DNA of 64,000 bases from Patella vulgata (Eukaryota > Mollusca > Gastropoda > Patellidae). The stretch is taken from contig NC_065884.2 of assembly GCF_932274485.2 (NCBI RefSeq), positions 33,499,540 through 33,563,539 on the forward strand, in the 5' to 3' direction. Both the position numbers and the translations under genes were made by a program. A model generated the notes under the pieces. It saw only the letters and a list, made by a program, of their open reading frames with translations, was not told the DNA's origin and did not search any database. The first letter of the stretch is position 1. Every line of letters begins with the position of its first letter. Shown here one piece after another: positions 12,171 through 21,657 of the stretch.

Positions 12171-12284
12171 ATATCACAAACTTTTCCCAGAGTAAAATAC
12201 CAATATGGAAGATGGTTACGTCACTCTGCGGAAGATATCATTTCGTATTAGGGGTGACAGAAATTCAAGTACAATTACGACAAG

Positions 12285-12430
12285 AATCCATGAGCACTCG
12301 GACCAAAGACCACTCGGTTCAAGACCAGTCGGACCAACTGATAGACCACTCAGCCCAAACAAATAGACTACTCGGACCATACAAAAAGACTATTCGGACC
12401 CAACAGAAAGACGACTCGGACCAATAATAA
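12285..12430. repeat. Degenerate GACCAnTCGGACCAA motif cluster (left)
   Basis: Short motifs of the form AGACCACTCGG and AGACCAGTCGGACCAA recur every 15-25 bp. The reverse complement of the same motif makes a second cluster at 13150-13216, so the two clusters form inverted partners inside the 12015-14147 structure. Confidence 0.7.
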
Positions 12431-12650
12431 AGTGTTGTTTTAATAAATTGATAATTGCGTTTGTTTTAATATGATTACTCGAACCAATAATAAAGTGTTA
12501 TTTTAATAAATTGATAATTGTGTTTATTTTAATATGACTACTCGAACCAATAATAAAGTGTTATTTGAATAAATTGCTAATTGTGTGTGTTTTAATATGA
12601 CTACTCGAACTAATAATAACGTGTTGTTTGAATAAATTGATAATTGTATT
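12413..12650. repeat. Tandem repeat, about 63-bp unit, 4 copies
   Basis: Units begin ACTCGAACCAATAATAAAG and contain AATAAATTGATAATTG. Starts lie near 12413, 12478, 12541 and 12604. AT-rich and non-coding. Each unit contains AATAAA-like strings, but nothing points to real polyadenylation. Confidence 0.85.
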
Positions 12651-12878
12651 CCAAATCGCAAAATATCGAGAACCACACTTGTAGTCACGTTTAAAAAGGG
12701 GCATATAAACGTCCGGTCTTCATATTATTATGTGCTGTTTATATTAACGCATCAAGGGCGGATAACTTGAAAACGTGTCCCCCCCCCCCCATATATAGTA
12801 ACCCAGGGGTTAGTGGGGTAGAACGGAATGAAACCACTGGGGATACCGCGAATGTGGAAAAAGTAAAATTAGACTATC

Positions 12879-12967
12879 AGACAGGAACAGTATACCCGTA
12901 TATGTAGAAACTGTCAAAAGTCTGGACATACCGAGTCTCATTGCAAGAGTAAAGAAAAATTAGATTG
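12879..12967 (+). pseudogene. Zinc-knuckle fragment (fossil retroelement gag-like piece)
   Basis: A short frame ends in CRNCQKSGHTESHCKSKEK, a CCHC zinc knuckle (C-x2-C-x4-H-x4-C). Such knuckles are typical of retroelement nucleocapsid regions but also occur in host proteins. No other recognisable part of a retroelement adjoins it, so it is listed as an isolated fossil. Confidence 0.4.
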
Positions 12968-13149
12968 ATATTTTTTTTTGGCACCATTATTAATTAATTT
13001 TAAAACTAATCGTTGATTTATTTTCCGTACACAAAATTGAACCAAACAACTCTAAATATAATAATTCCGTATAAGAATTATTTGCTTCTTTGTATTGTGA
13101 TTTAATAATAAATAAATAGCATATTGTCTAGCCTTATAATATAATTTAA

Positions 13150-13216
13150 TTGGTCCGACTGGTCTTGTTTTGGTCCGACTGGTCTTAGTCCGAGTAGTCT
13201 TTGGTCCGACTGGTCT
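13150..13216. repeat. GGTCCGACTGGTCT motif cluster (right, inverted partner)
   Basis: Four near-copies of TTGGTCCGACTGGTCT stand in tandem. They are the reverse complement of the motifs at 12285-12430. Confidence 0.75.
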
Positions 13217-13377
13217 GGATACCTACGACAATTGGCATTGAGTTTGAGCGTTCACACACATAACTACCCGCATTCCTGTATTTAGTTACCGTCTTTTACA
13301 TTCTAGTAAAATCTCTGCAAATTTTATAGCTTTACTTTTTGAAATATTTTGTTCTAATTATTTGATTAGCGACTCGG

Positions 13378-13651
13378 ATGGGATTATTTACTTTTGAACA
13401 CGCATGCCGCACAAACACAACTATACATTCGTTTTACGGGCTTTATCACACTTCGGTCAAAACTGTCGAATCGAGAATTAATGTTCCGCTTCTTACGGGG
13501 TCATACGGGCTTAGTAGCATTATATACCCACCCGGGCACCCAATAGACACGCTGAGGGCTGCCGCAACACGCTTAAAGATGTTACTGAAGCGGTTATTAT
13601 TCGATCGAAAGAATGCGTATAAAATTAAAAATACACTCAGAGAATTCGGAG
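13378..13651 (+). CDS. Possible first coding exon, unrecognised
   Basis: An open frame starts at ATG (MGLFTFEHACRT) and runs 91 codons to a good splice donor, GGAG|GTAAGC, at about 13651/13652; read through, it stops at 13674. Residues 55-91 are basic and look helical (RLKMLLKRLLFDRKNAYK). Base composition is more even than in the AT-rich surroundings. It lies within the interior of the 12015-14147 inverted repeat. I do not recognise the protein. It could be an exon of a mobile element, of a host gene, or chance. Confidence 0.3.
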
Positions 13652-13990
13652 GTAAGCTTCATGATCCTTGTTAAATTATTTATAACATAAAGAAGATAGG
13701 ATATTTATAGTTTATACATGACTTTATTTTTACGAGTATCCGTGCAATCAGTGATATTTTAATTGTGAAGAAAATTTGATAGACTGGCGATCAATGGTTT
13801 CCATATAAATCTCCTATGTAATTGCCTTCAATTGATATTTTTCGTCGCCCAAACCCATATACGATCAAAATGATCGCGCTGTCAAACTATCTTTCAATGT
13901 TAACCAACCCCCGCAACAGGTATATTGGATTCGACCAATACGTCACGAAGACATTGTTGACATCGACTCTGTCGAAATTACAAGTAAATT

Positions 13991-14147
13991 TTCAAATTTT
14001 TCAAGAGAGAACTTGTTCTCATCGTTGTGATAATTAGTTGTGCAATGGATTTTATCGAACGGGAGTTCATTACAAACACACAGGTAAGTTTATAATAACC
14101 AAAGTTAAGTAGTTTGTTCATAATCGAAGAAATCCGTTTAAAATTTA
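13991..14147 (+). repeat. Right arm of the 156-bp inverted repeat, first-exon-like
   Basis: Mirror of 12015-12170. On the plus strand it carries GAGAGAACTTGTTCTCATCG, an ATG opening MDFIEREFITNTQ at 14045, and the donor ACACAG|GTAAGTTT. Together the arms form a head-to-head pair facing outward. No downstream exon was found beyond either arm. Confidence 0.85.
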
Positions 14148-14251
14148 CGATGGTTCACACAGTAGATAAGTCAACGCTTCGGCCATTTCTAAACGCCTCT
14201 CGCAGAAATTAAACGGTGTACCATTAAATTAAACTATAGTACTAATTAAAA

Positions 14252-14623
14252 GATTTTTATACGCCAACATTGAATTGTGGTCGTATATTGTCGTCGCCCC
14301 CGGCGGTCCGGCGTCCACAATTGCTTGTGGACGCTCTACAGGCTAAAGTCAATATCCGATTGACTTTAAATTTATACACAGTGTTTTTAAACGGTCATAA
14401 GACGAAGAAGCCTTTTGATTTTCAGCGATTTCCGATAATTACTGCCAGAGTTATGGCCCACGATCGCTTCAAAAAATCTTGTGGACGCTCTAGAGGTCAG
14501 AGTTAATATCCGATTGACTTTAAATTTAAACACAGTGTTTAAGGTCATGAGACAAAGAAGCCTATTGATTTTCAGCGATTTCCGATAATTACTGCCAGAG
14601 TTATGGCCCTTGATCACTTCAAA
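14252..14623 (+). mobile_element. Family B element, left part only
   Basis: The left end (ATACGCCAACATTGAATTGTG, loop region slightly decayed) and GTCGTCGCCCCCGG are followed by two and a half B monomers. The element is cut off at about 14623, inside GATCACTTCA, by the terminal sequence of an inverted family A element. Confidence 0.7.
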
Positions 14624-17430
14624 CCAGCGGCTGCCAGGCAGGATACGCCCACATTTTTGAAAGATGTTTAGAAAACAAGCTAAAACGAAAGTGATTTTTC
14701 CTACAATCAAGGGCCATAATTCAGGAAATTACAATTCGATATGCGCAAATATTGAAAGGAACCAAGATCTTTGAGTTATAAACTTACTTTTCAAGTTTCA
14801 ACAAAATCGGATAAAAATTGTGACCTCTATAGGGTCCACAACCTTGATATACCATATTTTTACGCAATTTGAAAACGAGGGGCGGCCATTTTGTCTGTCA
14901 GTTTTGGGCCGATTTTCATGAAATTCGAACTCAACCGTCCTTAGGGTTTAACGGTGATATAATAATGTGGTTTTTTTTAAATCGGATAAAAATTATGACC
15001 TCTATAGGGTCCACAAGCTAAAAACGTGATTTTTCGTACAATCAGGGGCCATAATTTAGTAAGTTACGATCTGATCTGCGCGAATATCGAAAGGAACCAA
15101 GATCTTTGGGTTATAAACTTACATTTCAAGTTTCAACAAAAGCGGATAAAAATTGTAACCTCTATAGGGTCCACAACCTTGATATACCATATTTTTACGC
15201 TATTTGAGAACGAAGGGCTGCCATTTTATCTGTCAGTTTTTGGCCGATTTTCATGAAATTTGAACTGAGCCGTCCTTATGGTGTAACGGTGATATAATAA
15301 TATGATTTTTTAAATCTGATAATAATTATGACCTCTATAAGGTCCACAAGCTTAAAACGTGATTTTTCGTACAATCAGGGGCCATAATACAGGAAGTTAC
15401 GGTCCGATATGCGCGAATATCGAAAGGGACCGAGATCTTTGGGTTATAAACTTACATTTCAAGTTTCAACAAAATCAGATAAAAATTGTGACCTCTACGG
15501 CGGCCATTTTGTCTGTCAGTTTTGGGCCAATTTTCACAAAAGTCAAACTCAACTGTCCTTAGGGTTTAACGGTGATATAAAAAAAGTTTTTTATACGCCC
15601 ACATTTTCATGTGGACGTATATTGTCGTCGCCCCCGTCCGTCCGTCTGTCCGTCCACAATTATTTGTGAACAATCTACAGTTCACAAGGTTGTGGACCCT
15701 ATAGAGGTCACAATTTTTATCCGATTTTGTTGAAACTTGAAATATAGGTTTATCACCCTAAGATCTCGGTTCCTTTCGATATTGGCATCTATCGGACCGT
15801 AACTTCATGGATTATGGGCCCTGATTGTACGAAAAATCACGTTTTTGGCTTGTGAACACTGTAGAGGTCACAATTTTTATCCGATTTTGTTGAAACTTGA
15901 AATGTAAGTTTATAACCCAAAGATCTCGGTTCCTTTCGATATTCGCGCATATCGGACCGTAACTTCCTGAATTATGGCTCCTGATTGTACGTAAAAACGT
16001 GTTTTTTGGCTTGTCGACCCTATAGAGGTCATAATTTTTATCCGATTTAAAAAAATGTATTATTATATCACCGTTTAACCCTATGGACGGTTGAGTTCGA
16101 ATTTCGTGAAGATCGGCCCAAAACTGACAGACAAAATGGCCGCCGTTCGTTCTCAAATAGCGTAAATATATGGTATATCAAGGTTGTGGACCCTATAGAG
16201 GTCACAATTTTCATCCGATTTTGTTGAAACTTGAAATGTAAGTTTATAACACAAAGATCTTGGTTCCTTTCGATATTCGCCCATATCGGACTGTAACTTC
16301 ATGAATTATGGCCCCTGATTGTACGAAAAATCACGTTTTAAGCTTGTGGACCTTATAGAGGTCATAATTATTATCAGATTTAAAAAATCATATTATTATA
16401 TCACCGTTACACCATAAGGACGGCTCAGTTCAAATTTCATGAAAATCGGCCCAAAACTGACAGACAAAATGGCCACCGTTCGTTCTCAAATAGCGTAAAA
16501 ATATGGTATATCAAGCTTGTGGACCCTATAGAGGTCACAATTTTTATCCGATTTTGTTGAAACTTGTCATGTAAGTTTTTACCCAAAGATCTCGGTTCCT
16601 TTCGATATTCGCGCATATCGGACCGTAACTTGTTTTCTATCCATCTCTCGAAAATGTGGGCGTATCCTGCCTGGCAGCCGCTGGTTTAAATTGGATAAAA
16701 ATTATGACCTCTATAGGGTCCACAAGCTAAAAATGCGATTTGTCATACAATAAGGGGCCATAATTCATGAAGTTACGGTCCGATATGCGCGAATATCGAA
16801 AAGAACCGAGATCTTTGTGTTATAAACTTACATTTCAAGTTTCAACAAAATCGGATAAAAATTGTGACCTCTAGGGTCCACAACCTTGATATACCATATT
16901 TTTACGCTATTTGAGAACGAACGGCGGCCATTTTGTCTGTCAGTTTTGGACTGATTTTCACGAAATTCGAACTCAACCGTCTTTAGGGTTTAACGGTGAT
17001 ATATTAATATGGTTTTTTAAATCGGATAAAAATTATGACCTCTGTAGGGTCCACAAGCCCAAAAACACGTTTTTACGTACAATCAGGGGCCATAATTCAG
17101 GAAGTTACGGTCCGATATGCGCGAATAACGAAAGGAACCGAGATCTTTGGGTTATAAACTTACATTTCAAGTTTCAACAAAATCGGATAAAAATTGTGAC
17201 CTCTACAGTGTTCACAAGCTAAAAACGTGATTTTTCGTACAATCAGGGGCCATAATCCATGAAGTTACGGTCCGATAGATGCCAATATCGACAGGAACCG
17301 AGATCTTAGGGTGATAAACCTATATTTCAAGTTTCATTGAAATCGGATAAAAATTGTGACCTGTAGACTGTTCACAAACAATTGTGGACGGCCGGCCGGA
17401 CAGGGGCGACGATAATATACGTCCACATGA
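14624..17430 (-). mobile_element. Family A element, inverted, interrupted by a second A element
   Basis: On the minus strand the element has its left end at 17388-17430 (ATACTCCCACATTTTC, loop, GTGGACGTATATTATCG, then CCTGTCCGG) and its right end at 14624-14665 (GGGCGTATCCTGCCTGGCAG then CCGCTGGTT). The monomers read in reverse on both sides of 15588-16683, where a plus-strand A element has landed. The array alternates type 1 and type 2 monomers as elsewhere. Confidence 0.75.
15588..16683 (+). mobile_element. Family A element nested in another A element
   Basis: Complete copy of about 1.1 kb. The left end has ATACGCCCACAT, loop TTTC, ATGTGGACGTAT and (CCGT)n. The right end has GAAAATGTGGGCGTATCC and the hairpin CTGCCTGGCAG followed by CCGCTGGTTT. 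The host monomer is split in its T-run: the left flank ends in GTTTTTT and the right flank resumes with AAATTGG. In uninterrupted host monomers (near 14980 and 17015) the T-run joins AAATCGG directly. This shows the target and makes the termini reliable to within a few bases. Confidence 0.85.
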
Positions 17431-18402
17431 AAATGTGGGAGTATTAAAATCTATTGTAGCCCAAAATGGAAATTTCTTGGATTCTGATTGGTCGAAAAGT
17501 GGCGTCGAATGAGTATAACAGTCCTCTAAATTTCCTGGGCGACTCACTGCGAATGAATATTTTCTGGGTGCTAGACTCTACACCTCAAAACTTTATTCTA
17601 GGAAATCTTCATGATTTTTTTCTTGTATGTCATCAACAATGAAATTCAACCATTGGCTTATTGAAACACACACCTGAAACACAAAAAAAAAAGTTAGTGA
17701 GTGTATTTGAAAGATAATAAGTAGATTTAATTTCAAGGCTGGTCTGACAATAATAATGGTTGCTATGGACAGTATGGCCACTCTATCATAATCAGACTGG
17801 TCAAAATCGAAGATTTTCAACAAGTGAATAAAAATACTACAATTTATTGAACTCCGTATGGACCGTAATATATTTTTAATAATATACAAGTCAGGCTGAT
17901 ACTGATATGAATAGGACAGAGACTAATTTTCATACAGATACACAGGCCAGGGTTTTTTGCGAAGAAGAAGCATCATATTCACAGCGTCGAAATGACAACG
18001 TAAACAAGCATAGCAACACATGCGTACGCTACACAGCATCTATCTACACTGTCACACGAGTGTATGGACATTTATCAAACATGATATGCAATTTATTTCG
18101 AACCTAGTCACTGCTGCAGTTTAAAATCATTTAAAAAGTACATAAAATACACTTATGTTTTCTGTTTCAATCTTTAAAATTATCGCAGAGTGACCTCCCT
18201 TTCCAAACAGACACACTTATCCAGTCGCTTTGTGAACCAAATAGAATGGAAATGAGTGTTTATCTTATTACGTCACGGATATTTTCATTACGTCAAAATT
18301 GTTTTCCTTGGTATTGACGTCATTAAAACCAAAAAACTACCGTCAACTATCGCGAAAGAAAGAATTCCAAGAAAAATGTTAAATATTTTGGGCTACAATA
18401 TC
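17431..18402. other. Unique-looking stretch with short inverted echoes
   Basis: Mostly unassigned. ATTGTAGCCCAAAAT near 17449 is echoed in reverse complement near 18385-18399 together with neighbouring sequence, and AACAGTCCTCTAAATTT at 17518 resembles the foldback at 18403-18571. A decayed foldback transposon with these ends is possible. See also the weak minus-strand exon at 17611-17694. Confidence 0.35.
17611..17694 (-). CDS. Possible 3'-terminal exon, unrecognised
   Basis: On the minus strand a pyrimidine tract ending TTTTTGTGTTTCAG precedes a frame that reads VCVSISQWLNFIVDDIQEKN and HEDFLE to a stop. The stop overlaps AATAAAG, a possible polyadenylation signal. The translated product is hydrophobic then acidic and is not recognised. 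No matching upstream exon was identified with confidence, so this may be chance. Confidence 0.25.
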
Positions 18403-18571
18403 GATAAACACCTCCTGTTTAGAATTTATCGGACTGTTATTGTCCATTTGATACCACTTCAATTTTTCATTAGAGGCGCTCGATTGCTAACGCGATCTCG
18501 GCCTCTAATGATTTAAGCGGTATCAAATGGACAATAACAGTTCTCTAAATTCTAAACAGTCGGTGTTTATC
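18403..18571. repeat. Foldback (hairpin) element, arms about 72 bp
   Basis: The left arm 18403-18477 (GATAAACACC ... TCATTAGAGGC) pairs with the right arm 18501-18571 (GCCTCTAATGA ... GGTGTTTATC), leaving a 23-nt loop. Pairing is near perfect through GGACTGTTATTGTCCATTTG. It abuts the truncated left edge of a family B element. Likely a miniature foldback transposon. No target duplication was resolved. Confidence 0.8.
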
Positions 18572-18573
18572 TC

Positions 18574-19655
18574 CTAAATGGACGCTCTAGAGGTCAAAGT
18601 TAATATCCGATTGACTTTAAATTAATACACAGTGGTTAAGGTCATGAGACGAAGAAGCCTATTGATTTTAGCAATTTCCGATAATTACTGCCAGAGTTAT
18701 GGCCCTTGATCACTTTGAAAATTCTTGTGGACACTCTAGAGGCTATTTTAATATCCGATTGAGTTTAAATTTATACACAGTGTTTAAGGTCATGAGACAA
18801 AGAAGTTTATTCATTTTTAGCTATTTTCGATAAATACTGCCAGAGTTATGGCCCTTGATCACTTCAAAAAATCTTGTGGACGCTCCAGAGGCTAAAGTTA
18901 ATATCCGATTGACTTTAAATTTATACACAGTGTTAAAGGTCATTAGACGAAGAAGCCTTTTGATTTTCAGCGATTTCCAATAATTACTGCCAGAGTTATG
19001 ACCCTTGATCACTTTGAAAAACCTTGTGGAAGCTCTAGAGGCTAAAGTTAACACAGTGTTTAAGGTCATGAGACGAAGAAGTTTATTCATTTACAGCGAT
19101 TTCCGATAATTACTGCCAGAGTTATGGCCCTTGATCACTTCAAAAAATCTTGTAAATGCTCTAGAGGCTAAAGTTAATATTCGATTGACTTTAAATTGAT
19201 ACAGAGTGTTTGAGGTCATGAGACGAAGAATCCTATTGATTTTCAACGATTTCCAATAATTACTGCCAAAGTTATGGCCCTTGATCACTTTTAAAAACCT
19301 TGTGACCCTCTAGAAGCTAAAGTTCTCATCCGATTGACTTCAGATTCATATACAGAGTGTAAGGTCTTGAGACAAACATGTATATTGATTTTCAATGAAT
19401 TTTTATGACTTGAACAGCTAAATCCATGATGTTAAAAGTTTCCTATTAGCATGGGGCTAAACTTTATAAAAACCAAACAAATTCTAATGGTTTTCTGATA
19501 ATTACTTAATGAGTTGTTACTCTTAATCAGATTTTAATGTATTATAAATGTTTCATTGCCGAAAAAAGTAAAAATATGTGACAACTCTTGTTGACTGCCC
19601 GGACGTGTTAGCTGCTGTGGGCGTATGTTTCGTTGCCTGGCAACCTCTTTGTAAT
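18574..19655 (+). mobile_element. Family B element, right part
   Basis: Six to seven B monomers of about 150 bp (GAGTTATGGCCCTTGATCAC boxes) are followed by the family right end GCTGTGGGCGTATG and palindrome GTTGCCTGGCAAC near 19634-19646. The left end is missing, replaced by the foldback at 18403-18571. Confidence 0.75.
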
Positions 19656-20038
19656 TTCCAAACGATTTTTATCAATGTCAAACGATGTTTTGAAATTAAA
19701 CTATATGCATAGTTTTTATCGCTATAAACCCCTTATTAGACGATACAGGGGTCATAATGTTAAAGGAGCTAAATCGCTAATATTTTGGACCTAGAAATTG
19801 GCACAAATGAGTCGCAAAACACATAATAATGTAATATGATTTTATATAAACTGTTTTACATTCAATCGTCCGTTTTACTGTGAATTGTCATCAGTTATGT
19901 TCGGCGAAATACGCCAGAATTCTCAACCGCAAGTCAGTTTCTAGCGTCTGGTTATTCCAGTCAACACCGATATTATTTATTGCGCATGCTCTCCAAATAA
20001 GAATATGATATCACCGTTTGACATGACTTGTGGAATAT
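19656..20038. other. No gene seen
   Basis: AT-rich spacer between the B element and the hAT-like element. Nothing recognised. Confidence 0.4.
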
Positions 20039-20046
20039 GTGTAACC

Positions 20047-21525
20047 CAGTGATGGGATTTCAAAATTTTTCTTGTCGGACATTTTTACCGAAAATAAAGG
20101 GACATAACTCTTATCGTTATTTAAAATGGCAGTTTTTAGACCACACACAAAAATCATGTGTAAACAAAATATTCAAATTCGTCCGTAATATAAAAATAGG
20201 TGCACCTCGTTATTTTTCATATTTAATTCTCGTATGGTATTCAAATTTATGTCAGTAATATTCCTACAGAATTCGTTATACGATAGAATGAAAGCGTGTC
20301 GACTGCTGCCGATCTGTACTGTTTTAAATTCCTCCAAAATTACCGTATTTTCGGGTCATAAGTCACTCCATTTTTCAGCAGAAGTCCGGCATTCGTCTTA
20401 AACTCCGTTACGACTTATGTACAGAGGATAAGAATATGATATCCCGAGGGAATGACACCATCCGCTAAATAATCGCTAGCACGCGCTTTCGTCTAAAACA
20501 ATTAAGTACTTACACTATTTCAATCGACGTATTTGTCAACATTGCCTAGGTTACTTATTTCTTTATTTAAAAACATAAACCCCATTCAAAATATGATCGT
20601 AAATCCGAGAATATGCCATGAAAATAGAATCTTTTCTTCGACATTAGAAGCGAGAATTTAGTCACGTATTCATTTCATAATTTCACGCGTCTCGCGAGAT
20701 TTCTAATACCGGTATAGCACTCGGCAAACCTCGGCAGATTCCGTTACTCTACAAACAGCCCCGCTGTATGACGGTAAGTGATATGTACCTAATCAGATTT
20801 TCTTCAAACAAGGACAACTTTGCTCTGAAAATTCTAAACACGCTTCGAACAACGCAATTTTGGTAACTTCTTTCTAAAACCGGCAAATTCGTAGGTACAT
20901 ATCACTTACCGTCATACAGCCGAAGCTAGATGTAGAGTAACGGAATCTGCCGAGGTTTCCCGAGTGCTGTAAAAGCGTGCTAGAAATGTCTAATATTTTT
21001 CGGATATATGTGTGTGTGAAATAGCTTTATTTAACGCTCGCTTCCACCGAAGTGATATAGCAGACGAGTTATAATGACTGTCTATTGATCTGGGCGTTAT
21101 ATACTCTTACAGTATGTGACTTCTATGACTAGTTTATACATATTGTCGGCTCAAATCAATGTGATTAAAATGTCCGTCAATGCAGAAACAATGGCTTTCG
21201 TTTAAGATTAGATTAATGAATTGTCCGACAAAGGATTAAGTCAGTCAATCAAGGCAGATTAAGTAGTTAATCAAGGTAGGTTTATAAACCGTATAACACG
21301 ATAAATACTTTGATCACTTAATTACCTAATCAATCCAGCGTATTATCGACGATAATCTGGTTGAGTGGTAGTTATACACTCAGTAAACTATATTAATTTC
21401 GGAATTTTGAATATTATTCACCGTGTCTTGATGTCCGATTGGGCATATTCCCGGTCGGACAATTTTGGGCGTCTGGAAAAAAGATTCGGACAAGTCCGGA
21501 ATATACGGGCAAAATCCCATCACTG
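20047..21525 (+). mobile_element. hAT-like non-autonomous element 1 (1479 bp), 8-bp target duplication
   Basis: The ends are CAGTGATGGGATTT at 20047 and its inverse AAATCCCATCACTG ending at 21525. The 8-bp duplication GTGTAACC flanks both sides (20039-20046 and 21526-21533). An 8-bp duplication with CAG-type inverted ends is the hAT signature. No transposase frame is seen. Interior features are an inverted repeat (20716-20790 with 20893-20969) and a short CCGTATTTTCGG relict near 20343. Confidence 0.85.
20716..20969. repeat. Internal inverted repeat of hAT-like element 1
   Basis: AGCACTCGGCAAACCTCGGC ... GTGATATGTACCT (20716-20790) recurs in reverse complement at 20893-20969, about 75-bp arms with some 100 bp between. 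The right half is also kept in the related element at 29280-30896 (about 30228-30300). Confidence 0.8.
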
Positions 21526-21657
21526 GTGTAACCTCATTTTTTGAGCACCTTGTTACAAATGGCGCTGAAACGCATTATGGTCAATTGATACAAGTGAATA
21601 GACTGAAAACCCCTGAAATGCCTGTAGTTGACAGTGATTATTATAGGGGATGCAAAC

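Noticed and set aside
15812-17222. Recurrent 75-115-residue open frames such as those containing FVCQFWADFHEIRTQPSL
   Set aside because: They are the family A monomers read in one frame. They recur wherever the monomer is intact, end at varied places, and the 332-bp dimer is not a multiple of three.
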